From Synechococcus sp. BIOS-E4-1 (GTDB lineage: Bacteria > Cyanobacteriota > Cyanobacteriia > PCC-6307 > Cyanobiaceae), in the NCBI RefSeq assembly GCF_014279995.1, contig NZ_CP047935.1:407243-471242 (forward strand): a stretch of DNA of 64,000 nucleotides, read 5' to 3'. How positions within the stretch are numbered: position 1 is the stretch's first letter; each line of letters opens with the position of its first letter. Below are positions 27,223 through 33,136 of the stretch, piece by piece. Under the pieces are notes generated by a model. The model was given only the letters and a program-made list of their open reading frames with translations. It ran no database searches and was not told the DNA's origin. Position numbers and translations under genes: made by a program.

Positions 27223-28413
27223 GTGGAAGTTCTCTCTGATAATCCAGACGCTGTCCCCTCTAAAGCTCAGATTTCATATGTTCTGCGCGCAGTGACAAGT
27301 TTTGCTTATCCGGAGATGTTTCAGCTGATCCAAGCACAATGTTTGCCCATCAGTAATTGTCTGTTATTCGTCGATCACTATTCAAATGTAGATGAAATCA
27401 TTATAGGGCTTGAGTTCCATCACGACAAATCAGAATTTGTTGACATATCTTTCTTTGGCCATGAATGGAGCGAAAAAATTCAGAAAAACATCATGCCTGA
27501 ATGGTGGTCTGAGATTGAAAAAATTTGTTTGGAACCATCCGGTCGCAGTGGTGATTTTGGTGGCAGTCTCTTTTCTGGTAACGATTCAATCTCTGGCCGG
27601 CTGACCAATCATGCTACTTCTACTTTGCAACTGCTAGGTGATCATATTATTGAGTGTGAGGCGCGCAATGGTCAAATCTCTGTCGCTGGTGTTTTTATTT
27701 CATTGAGTCATGAGATTAAGGAGCATGCTAAGCCTGTATTTTCTTCAGCCTTTGATGTTATCTGTGAGATCCAGCGGGCCAAAAGTGAATCGTCGATTAA
27801 GCATCAACATGGCCTAAAAAGTCTAATCACTAGTCTCGTTCAAGTGTTAGGAGAGCCCATTAATCTGGGTGTGATGGTTGGTCGTTCGCAAGATCTTAAG
27901 CTTATATTTGGTTGCTTAAAAAGCCCCATTGATATTCGTAAGGCTCTGAGCGTGGAATGTTGCGTCAATGTGTCAGCAGAGTTTTTGGATCAAGTCAATT
28001 CTGCTGTTGTGAGTCTGCTTAAAGTGAGCGACATAACCTTTAGATTGTGTCTCGATATGAATTTGCAACGAGCTGCAATTGCTCCCCGTTTTTGCTTTGA
28101 AATTTTTCCGTCTCAGGTAATGTCTGAAACTAGAAACTGGTTGGTCTTGGATCAGCTTGCTGATATTTTCGGTCTAACGATGTCGGCTACTAAGCATGTT
28201 CGCTCCGTGCATCAACATCTGCCTATTGGTCAAAAGTTAGATGCAAGGTTGGTTGACATGATGCAGGGGCGTTTTGATTTTTCGCAAAAGATGGTGAGTA
28301 AGCATAAGTATCAGCAAGCAGCGGTGCTTAGTCATTACAAGATTTGTCTTGAGCTGGGTAAAGATATCACCATTAAATCATATGCTTATGTCAAGCAGTG
28401 CCTCTCTGATTGA
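27223..28413 (+). CDS. Unrecognised 396-residue island protein
   Basis: This starts with GTG and encodes a soluble protein with no signal peptide or membrane span. It is acidic, with aromatic stretches such as ISFFGHEWSEKI and MPEWWSEIEKICLE. The C-terminal half has RLCLDMNLQRAAIAPRFCFE, and the protein ends SHYKICLELGKDITIKSYAY, a strand-rich pattern that seems to pair with the similar strand CLDMNL. I know no family for it. It is low in G+C and lies alone between truncated gene fragments and a small frame at 28516. Because it lies in the island with the precursor peptides, a link to peptide modification can be asked, but nothing in the sequence shows one. Confidence 0.75.
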   Translation: MEVLSDNPDAVPSKAQISYVLRAVTSFAYPEMFQLIQAQCLPISNCLLFVDHYSNVDEIIIGLEFHHDKSEFVDISFFGHEWSEKIQKNIMPEWWSEIEKICLEPSGRSGDFGGSLFSGNDSISGRLTNHATSTLQLLGDHIIECEARNGQISVAGVFISLSHEIKEHAKPVFSSAFDVICEIQRAKSESSIKHQHGLKSLITSLVQVLGEPINLGVMVGRSQDLKLIFGCLKSPIDIRKALSVECCVNVSAEFLDQVNSAVVSLLKVSDITFRLCLDMNLQRAAIAPRFCFEIFPSQVMSETRNWLVLDQLADIFGLTMSATKHVRSVHQHLPIGQKLDARLVDMMQGRFDFSQKMVSKHKYQQAAVLSHYKICLELGKDITIKSYAYVKQCLSD

Positions 28414-28515
28414 TTGCCAATTTTTTGCTTATGTTGTCGTGATTGATGGGCAATTGGTGGAGTCATGGGGGGTGATTGAAGAGTACTGAAACACCTACTT
28501 TCGCCGGAATTAAGT

Positions 28516-28692
28516 ATGGGTATAATTAATAATCAAATTCTTAGCTTGGTGCCACATGGCTTTACCGACGAGCATTATGAAAATGTATCACAATCTATGC
28601 CATCTAGTATATCTTCACTGAGTTGGCTGAGCTTGTCAGGCCTGCTGGTAAAGGCTCAAAAGAGGGTCAACGATTTAATGGGTTTTCAGTAG
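28516..28692 (+). CDS. 58-residue open frame, possible small gene or gene remnant
   Basis: ATG at 28516 opens a 58-residue frame beginning MGIINNQILSLVPHGFTDEH and ending VKAQKRVNDLMGFQ. The middle is Ser-rich (SMPSSISSLSWLSLSGLL). Codon use resembles the island genes. It could be a small gene or the remnant of a larger one. No family is recognised. The rest of the 28414-28782 gap shows nothing else. Confidence 0.3.
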   Translation: MGIINNQILSLVPHGFTDEHYENVSQSMPSSISSLSWLSLSGLLVKAQKRVNDLMGFQ

Positions 28693-28782
28693 GCATTGAT
28701 TCTCAATATAAACAAACAATTCAATGAAATATAGGCATTTATTGGTGATTTCTTAATGCTTTAGTGTTTGTGTTGTTGTGAG

Positions 28783-29412
28783 TTAATTGTGAATCAGTAA
28801 AACACGATTAATCTTCGCAATTTTCAAGCTTGTCGCTCTTGATGCGATATCTTTGAAATAAGTCTGGTCTCCATCGTGAGTTTTGTCTCTGAAGCCTGCT
28901 GCTTTAGCGAGCTCTGTTCTGACAGCTGCAGAGCTCACGTCAATGCAGTACAGCTTGAATTCAGTCTTAAAAAGATTGTAAGCAGGCTGCTTCCTTGTCC
29001 CAGGGTTGGTATGAGAGTGGATCATGTCAAATAAAATAATATCAGGCACGTCAGATGTATTATCCGAATTCTGGACTAATGTTGAAATGTATTCTGTCGT
29101 TCTCGGTATAAAGTAATTGTCTGCATTTGTCAGAATCGTATATTTGCCTTCTGATCTTTTCAGTCCCAAGTCTCTAAGCGTGTGACCATAGTCGTTGTGT
29201 CTTTTCTCTGTGCTGAAGAATTCTATGTTGGGGTGGATGTAGTTTGCTTCATTCATTAAGTTTGTGAACCCTTGGCTTTCTCCGTCATGAATGATGGTTA
29301 GTTGCCAGTTGTCATTTGTTTGATTTATCCAAGATTGTATGAAAACTCGTAGTTCCGGTAGTCTTTTGTAGGCTACAGCGATTATATGTATGAGCTTGCT
29401 CACGTCTCGCAT
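28783..29412 (-). CDS. GT-A fold family 2-type glycosyltransferase
   Basis: A 209-residue protein. It opens with HIIAVAYKRLPELRVFIQSW, continues with QLTIIHDGESQGFTNLMNEA (nucleotide-sugar-binding Asp) and has GKYTILTNADNYFIPRTTEY, where NAD takes the place of the DXD metal motif. It lacks a membrane anchor and is shorter than most GT2 enzymes, so it may be a minimal domain. The sugar and acceptor are unknown. It is AT-rich, like other island genes, and stands between the small frame at 28516 and the second truncated mpg copy. Confidence 0.75.
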   Translation of the reverse strand: MRDVSKLIHIIAVAYKRLPELRVFIQSWINQTNDNWQLTIIHDGESQGFTNLMNEANYIHPNIEFFSTEKRHNDYGHTLRDLGLKRSEGKYTILTNADNYFIPRTTEYISTLVQNSDNTSDVPDIILFDMIHSHTNPGTRKQPAYNLFKTEFKLYCIDVSSAAVRTELAKAAGFRDKTHDGDQTYFKDIASRATSLKIAKINRVLLIHN

Positions 29413-29481
29413 AGGAAATTTTCATTATTTTAGTATAAATTTGTAGATATTCTCATAGTCACTAAGGGTCTACTCGCTGTC

Positions 29482-29563
29482 CCTCTATTGTTCTTCTGCC
29501 GCCCTGCCGAGCTGGTGGGACCTGACTTGGAGGGCTGCAGGTTGGTGCAACGCCAAGGGAGTA
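29482..29563 (+). pseudogene. Truncated duplicate of the mpg 5' end (copy 2)
   Basis: The segment reads [20 protein letters not shown] followed by RQGSS and a stop, clearly related to [20 protein letters not shown] of the real glycosylase gene. Nucleotide identity is high over about 80 bp and then stops. Copy 2 lies about 3.1 kb after copy 1 and about 3.0 kb before the real gene. The large repeat described at 29572 begins immediately after it. Confidence 0.85.
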
Positions 29564-29587
29564 GCTAAGTGCCATTGGGGCTCAAGG

Positions 29588-29782
29588 ATGCTGAAACGAT
29601 TGGTTCAGAGCAGCAGGAGCAACAAAAGTAAGAGAAAGCGTGTATCGCCAGGGCAACAGCAACTCCCATTTGCATTTGATGTGCGGCTCAATCAAATCCC
29701 AGAGGAGTGGCATCAAGTTTCAGTGAGATTTAGACGCGCCAACGGCATCCGTAATGGCGATAAGGAGCGAAGCATTTGGTAA
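29588..29782 (+). CDS. Small basic island protein, copy A
   Basis: A 64-residue, strongly basic protein. It has an N-terminal Lys/Arg/Ser-rich part (MLKRLVQSSRSNKSKRKRVS), then a conserved core starting PGQQQLPFAFDVRLNQIPEE and followed by W and RFRRANGIR. The second copy at 31727 differs in this core mostly at silent positions, which supports real translation. It has no membrane segment and I recognise no family. It is transcribed opposite to the precursor genes. Confidence 0.65.
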   Translation: MLKRLVQSSRSNKSKRKRVSPGQQQLPFAFDVRLNQIPEEWHQVSVRFRRANGIRNGDKERSIW

Positions 29783-29913
29783 TTGCGTTGAGGGAATATG
29801 AGTTGATGTAGTGCCTAAGAATGCTGAGACTTTATTGGCTCTGCCTTGCGTTTTTTGTGGATGGATTGGGCTGCTGGATGGGTAAAGTCTGTACCTGATT
29901 TATTGGTAATTGT

Positions 29914-29997
29914 GCCAGATATTGGAGGCTGATTTATGCGATTAGTCAGGCATTGAAGCAATAAAAATTAGCTGGGTTTGCAGGGGCTTTGGTGGAA
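29914..29997 (-). terminator. Degenerate copy of the precursor-gene 3' repeat
   Basis: On the plus strand this begins GTGCCAGATATTGGAGGCTG and ends with TTGCAGGGGCTTTGG, matching three other copies in the island. The hairpin arm that should read GCCCCTG (plus) is altered to TAGCTGG, so terminator strength in the minus direction is probably lost. It lies about 90 bp after the stop of the precursor gene at 30086. Confidence 0.55.
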
Positions 29998-30085
29998 TGC
30001 AATGAGCTACTGTCCCAACCCTGTCTACTCTTTGTCGTATACAACTTTTATGCCAACTCGCGCATAACATTGTAGACTCCACACT

Positions 30086-30322
30086 CTATGGTGAGTAACT
30101 AATACAAGCTATACCTGAGCACCCACTGTATTGACCTCCAGCCAAGCTTTCAAGCTCCTCTTCTGAAATCTCGATCTGAATGTCATCGGCTGAAATTATA
30201 TACCCCACGTCTTTAGCAATTGCAACTATTGCATCGGAATCAGCAGCGGCTTTGAGCTTCTCCTGAAGACTGATGTCAGTTTTGACTTTTTCGAGAAAGG
30301 CTTTGAATTGCTTGTCTGACAT
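30086..30322 (-). CDS. Nif11-type leader / prochlorosin-like precursor peptide 1
   Basis: This 78-residue peptide starts MSDKQFKAFLEKVKTDISLQ, has the leader segment LKAAADSDAIVAIAKDVGY, and ends its leader at EEELESLAGG (Gly62-Gly63). The predicted core is QYSGCSGIACISYSP, with Cys at core positions 5 and 10 and four Ser that could be dehydrated and form thioether rings. This is the ProcA (prochlorosin) layout: a long Nif11-type leader with a double-Gly cleavage site and a variable core. Prochlorosins are processed by ProcM-type synthetases encoded elsewhere; none is in this window. AT-rich upstream DNA includes the inverted repeat AAGTGC/GCACTT. Confidence 0.88.
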   Translation of the reverse strand: MSDKQFKAFLEKVKTDISLQEKLKAAADSDAIVAIAKDVGYIISADDIQIEISEEELESLAGGQYSGCSGIACISYSP

Positions 30323-30448
30323 GGTTATCGGAAGTCTTTTATAACCATAGCAGCGACCTCACAAAGTGCCTTTAGCTAGCACTTGCTGCGCTCAATAGTG
30401 CCAGGGATTGGAGGCTGATTTGTGGGGGTTTTTTGGGGTGATTGAAGC

Positions 30449-30480
30449 AATAAAAAACCCCTGTCAATGCAGGGGCTTCG
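30449..30480 (-). terminator. Rho-independent terminator of precursor 2
   Basis: Minus-strand reading gives stem CCCCTG, loop CATTGA, stem CAGGGG, then a run of T's. It is part of the roughly 90-bp repeat (30390-30481 here) that follows each precursor gene. It lies about 30 bp after the stop of the gene at 30510-30743. Confidence 0.85.
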
Positions 30481-30509
30481 GTTTTCTAATATGTTTTATG
30501 ATGAGTTAG

Positions 30510-30743
30510 TTAACAGGAGTGAAGGCACCACTCCTTATCGCAATAACCACCAGCCACGCTTTCAATCTCTGTATCTGACATTTCAGACAGAGCGTTTTTC
30601 AATCTATCAGCAGAAATACTAAATCCTGCTTCTTTAGCAATGGCAGCAACAGCATTGGTATCAGCCGCAGCTTTGAGCCTTTCCTGCAGGCTGGTGTTGC
30701 CTTTGGCGTTAGCGATGAAAGCTGTGAGTTGTTCTTGTGTCAT
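30510..30743 (-). CDS. Nif11-type leader / prochlorosin-like precursor peptide 2
   Basis: I place the start at ATG 30741-30743, giving 77 residues (MTQEQLTAFIANAKGNTSLQ, then LKAAADTNAVAAIAKEAGFS). The leader ends at EIESVAGG (Gly65-Gly66). The core is YCDKEWCLHSC, with Cys at positions 2, 7 and 11 but only one Ser and no Thr. At most one lanthionine ring can form, so at least two Cys would stay free or pair as a disulfide. An in-frame extension upstream to 31079 exists but contains no leader-like sequence and is not used. It shares the leader, but not the core, with precursors 1 and 4. Confidence 0.87.
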   Translation of the reverse strand: MTQEQLTAFIANAKGNTSLQERLKAAADTNAVAAIAKEAGFSISADRLKNALSEMSDTEIESVAGGYCDKEWCLHSC

Positions 30744-30860
30744 GGTTCTAAGGAGTGAATGTTGGGGTGTGTTGCCCCTCGACTCCCTTAAGATCACAGC
30801 TCTTCTGGTGAACCCCACTACACACTTTGGTGCAGAACCAGCGACGTTCTGGTGAGCTTT

Positions 30861-30888
30861 TGGTGAATGGCTTAGAACCAATTCACCA
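30861..30888. promoter_or_regulatory. Perfect inverted repeat upstream of precursor 2
   Basis: TGGTGAAT at 30861-30868 pairs with ATTCACCA at 30881-30888, separated by 12 bases. The repeat lies about 118 bp upstream of the precursor 2 start codon in the minus direction, in a stretch with further TTGGTGA-like half-sites. It could be an operator or a hairpin in a longer leader. No such element was noted at the other precursors. Confidence 0.35.
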
Positions 30889-30990
30889 CTAAGTTGAGCA
30901 ACGCTTTCACCCGTCGAACTTCTGCTCAACTGGGCTCTATCGAGCCAGGTATTGGAGGCTGATTGATGGTCTTGTTGGGGTGATTGAAGA

Positions 30991-31020
30991 AATAAAAAGC
31001 CCCTGTCAATGCAGGGGCTT
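30991..31020 (-). terminator. Rho-independent terminator of the decayed precursor 3
   Basis: In the minus direction it reads AAGCCCCTGC, loop ATTGA, CAGGGGCTT, then TTTATT: a GC-rich stem with a U tract. It belongs to the roughly 90-bp repeat at 30940-31028, which starts GAGCCAGGTATTGGAGGCTG on the plus strand. The gene it would serve (31139-31255) is truncated. Confidence 0.8.
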
Positions 31021-31138
31021 GAGTGTGTAAGTTTTGAAGGCGAGGGGAATACCAATGCTATACTCTCATCCCACATCACTAAGTTTACTCATCTCCTGCC
31101 AGTTAGCAAACAACCCTCCAGTTTTCTCAGCCATTTAG

Positions 31139-31255
31139 TTAGTTGTTAGTTTTCTTCCAGCACTGACCTCCAGACACGCCTTCTAGTTCCTCTTCACTGA
31201 GTTCAGTAATCTTATCAGCAGTGAATTCGTGGCCATGTTCTTTAGCACAGAAGGC
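31139..31255 (-). pseudogene. Truncated Nif11-type precursor peptide 3
   Basis: Only the C-terminal half of a precursor remains. It reads AKEHGHEFTADKITELSEEE, then LEGVSGG, then a core QCWKKTNN with one Cys and one Thr. An in-frame stop lies directly upstream (31256-31258), and no N-terminal leader half is present. The bases before it continue instead into an unrelated fragment on the other strand. It is therefore a decayed cassette that still carries its terminator repeat downstream (30940-31028). Confidence 0.75.
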
Positions 31256-31261
31256 TTAGCC

Positions 31262-31366
31262 ATGGCCAGCTGCAGCGTTACCTGTACTCCGGGCACCATC
31301 CGGCTTGGTTTTGCCAGAGAGTCAGAGCTGATTGCTGCGGCTGAAAGGGTGCTGGCTCGGGTTTAG
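31262..31366 (+). other. 34-residue open frame, possible C-terminal remnant of another gene
   Basis: ATG at 31262 opens MASCSVTCTPGTIRLGFARE and ends ERVLARV at 31366. Its higher G+C content and helical end resemble a core-gene C-terminus more than island coding DNA, but I could not place it. It abuts the break of the truncated precursor 3, so it may mark where the insertion that destroyed precursor 3 joined. Confidence 0.25.
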
Positions 31367-31405
31367 CAGTGTTGCTAGAGCTCTGGTCAGTTGCTCACTG
31401 CATTA

Positions 31406-31573
31406 ATGAATCCCTGGCTCCTCCTTCTCTACACAGTGCTGTTTTGCTTTGTTTACGGGGCGGCCTATGGCGCTGCACTCACCGGAAAGATCGCTTGCGT
31501 GAACCGCAATTCAGCGACGACCGCATCAGTATTTGCAGTGGTTCTATGGCTCCTAAACAAACCCTTTGGCTGA
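31406..31573 (+). CDS. Small two-helix membrane protein (tentative)
   Basis: From ATG 31406 a 55-residue protein reads MNPWLLLLYTVLFCFVYGAA, then KIACVNRNSATTASVFAVVL and WLLNKPFG. It has two hydrophobic segments joined by a short polar loop with one Cys. It could belong to a small transport or immunity function, but nothing supports a specific role. An upstream TTG at 31391 adds five residues. It could also be chance. Confidence 0.35.
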   Translation: MNPWLLLLYTVLFCFVYGAAYGAALTGKIACVNRNSATTASVFAVVLWLLNKPFG

Positions 31574-31726
31574 GCAGCCCTTTTTGCTCTCATGGCTAGT
31601 ACAGGTGACCTAGCTTCGAGCGCATGCCATTCGATCACGGTCACTACAACCAGAGCAACCCTTCAGAGCGTCCGATCTTCCTCAGCGTGGTTCCAGGCAT
31701 GTGGTTGAGGCAAGAGGGGCTCAAGG

Positions 31727-31921
31727 ATGCTGAAGCGATTGGTTGGGAGCAGTAGAAGCAAGAAGAAACGGGTCTCACCAGGGCAACAGCAACTCCCTTT
31801 TGCTTTTGATGTTCGGCTCAATCAAATCCCAGAGGAGTGGTATCAAGTTGCGGTGAGATTTAGACGGGCAAATGGCATCCGTGATGGTGATAGGGAGCGA
31901 AGGTTTTGGCAGTTGCGTTGA
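31727..31921 (+). CDS. Small basic island protein, copy B
   Basis: A 64-residue protein whose core (PGQQQLPFAFDVRLNQIPEE and RFRRANGIRDGDRERRFW) is almost the same as in copy A at 29588. Of about 11 differing codons in the aligned core, 7 are silent, and changes such as H/Y, S/A, N/D and K/R are conservative, suggesting selection on the protein. A 43-codon frame at 31624-31755 overlaps its start in another phase and is less convincing. Function unknown. Confidence 0.65.
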   Translation: MLKRLVGSSRSKKKRVSPGQQQLPFAFDVRLNQIPEEWYQVAVRFRRANGIRDGDRERRFWQLR

Positions 31922-32090
31922 GGAGATATAAGTAGATGTAAGGCTAAAGAAAGCTGAGGCTTTATTTGCTGTGTCTTGTATTTTTTGTGGATGGATTAGG
32001 CGGCTGGGCGTGTGAAAGCTTTGACTGTTTTATGGATAATGGTGCCAGGTATTGAAGGCTGATTGATGGTCTTTTTGGGGTGTTTGAAGA

Positions 32091-32120
32091 AATAAAAAGC
32101 CCCTGCTAATGCAGGGGCTT
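32091..32120 (-). terminator. Rho-independent terminator of precursor 4
   Basis: In the minus direction the sequence AAGCCCCTGC, loop ATTA, GCAGGGGCTT is followed by TTTATT. The perfect stem and U tract begin 12 bp past the stop of the precursor at 32133-32363. It is part of the repeat at 32040-32130. Confidence 0.87.
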
Positions 32121-32132
32121 TGAGTGTGTAGG

Positions 32133-32363
32133 CTATCTCGAGTAGGCGCAGGTAAAAAAACAAACAGCGCCACCCGCACCCTCAAGCTCATCATCTGAAA
32201 GTTCTGATTGAGCGTTCTTCAAGTCATCAGCAGAAATACTAAATCCCGCCTCTTTCGCAATCGCAAGAACTGCGTCTGAATCAGCAGCTGCTTTGAGCTT
32301 CTCCTGCAGGTTGGTGTCAGCTTTGACTTTTTCTAAGAAGGCTTCGAGTTGCTCTTCTGACAT
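32133..32363 (-). CDS. Nif11-type leader / prochlorosin-like precursor peptide 4
   Basis: A 76-residue precursor starting MSEEQLEAFLEKVKADTNLQ, with LKAAADSDAVLAIAKEAGFS and LKNAQSELSDDELE before the cleavage site. The leader ends EGAGG, one residue shorter than the usual EGVAGG, which may alter protease recognition. The core is AVCFFTCAYSR: Cys at positions 3 and 7, Thr at 6 and Ser at 10, so up to two thioether rings are possible. Leader sequence is closest to classical ProcA leaders. The gene is immediately left of mpg and reads away from it. Confidence 0.88.
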   Translation of the reverse strand: MSEEQLEAFLEKVKADTNLQEKLKAAADSDAVLAIAKEAGFSISADDLKNAQSELSDDELEGAGGAVCFFTCAYSR

Positions 32364-32539
32364 CTGAAAGAAAGGGCTTCATTCATTTCATTGTCTCTTC
32401 TTCAAGCAGCGTTGTCAGACTTTGGTGAAGAAGGTTTGTCGCTCCAGCCACGCCCATAGCCACTCAGCACATCGCCAAGGATTTCCCAGCACTACCTCAA
32501 TCCTTCTTCTGCCGTCCTGCAGAAGTTGTTGGACCTGAG

Positions 32540-33079
32540 TTGGTGGGCTGCAGGTTGGTGAAACGTCAAGCGGATGGAGGTTTGCTGTGGGGCGTGATTG
32601 TGGAAACGGAGGCGTATTCACAGGATGAGCCTGCCTGTCACGGTTACCGGCGCCGCTCACCGCAGAACGAAACCCTGTTTGGAGAGCCAGGGCGGTTTTA
32701 TGTGTATGTGAGCTATGGCATCCACCACTGCGTGAATGTGGTGACCGACCGCCCTGAATGGGCCAATGGCGTGTTGCTGCGTGCTGTGGCATTGCCTGAT
32801 GAGCCTGAACGGGTTGCTGCCGGTCCGGGTTTGCTGGCCCGTCGGTTCGGGATCGATCGCGGTTGTGATGGTCTATCGGTCTGCGGTGACGGTGACCTCT
32901 GGATTACACCCCGCCCGGTCGAGCTGAGCAAACCTGTTTTGCTCACCACCACCCGGATCGGGATCAATCAGGGCGAAGATCTTGCTCTGCGCTGGTACCT
33001 GAAGGCCAGTCGAAGTGTCAGCAAACGCGCTCGTGGGGATCGCTCTCCGAAGCCTGACGCTGCGTTTCAGCCCCGTTGA
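32540..33079 (+). CDS. mpg: 3-methyladenine DNA glycosylase (MPG/AAG family)
   Basis: This excises alkylated bases. Visible motifs are [20 protein letters not shown] (the catalytic Glu lies in VETEAY), [17 protein letters not shown] and [15 protein letters not shown]. Only a TTG at 32540 opens the conserved frame with a known start codon. Yet homology continues upstream in frame to about 32494 ([17 protein letters not shown]) and the frame is open back to 32429 without any ATG, GTG or TTG. The real N-terminus may therefore be about 15-30 residues longer with an unusual start, or the product may be slightly shortened. Its 5' end was copied into the island twice. Confidence 0.87.
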   Translation: MVGCRLVKRQADGGLLWGVIVETEAYSQDEPACHGYRRRSPQNETLFGEPGRFYVYVSYGIHHCVNVVTDRPEWANGVLLRAVALPDEPERVAAGPGLLARRFGIDRGCDGLSVCGDGDLWITPRPVELSKPVLLTTTRIGINQGEDLALRWYLKASRSVSKRARGDRSPKPDAAFQPR

Positions 33080-33136
33080 TCCTTGGGTGGATGCACGGTG
33101 TGCCTCTACGGTTGAGAGCAGTGAGCCGCCGCCCAG

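Larger units (their letters stand above)
29572..29997 (+). repeat. Island long repeat, copy A
   Basis: About 425 bp of this segment recur at 31711-32131. The shared block starts GGGGCTCAAGGATGCTGAA, covers the small basic-protein gene, a spacer with TTTTTTGTGGATGGATT, and the terminator-bearing repeat that lies downstream of a precursor peptide gene. The two copies differ at many positions with small indels, so the duplication is not recent. Confidence 0.85.
31711..32131 (+). repeat. Island long repeat, copy B
   Basis: This is the second copy of the segment at 29572-29997. It includes the small basic-protein gene at 31727, the spacer with TTTTTTGTGGATGGATT, and the terminator-bearing repeat just before precursor 4. 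Compared with copy A it has an intact GC-rich terminator stem. Confidence 0.85.

Noticed and set aside
30744-31079. In-frame N-terminal extension of precursor 2 (to 189 residues)
   Set aside because: The extension crosses the terminator repeat of the next cassette and has no leader-like sequence; the start at 30743 matches the other precursors.
31624-31755. 43-codon frame (MPFDHGHYNQSNPSERPIFL...)
   Set aside because: It overlaps the better-supported small basic protein in another phase and its counterpart in repeat copy A has a different, shorter start.
24177-32500. Integrase, transposase or tRNA attachment site in the island
   Set aside because: None is recognisable on either strand; the mpg fragments are the only repeated boundary-like sequence.
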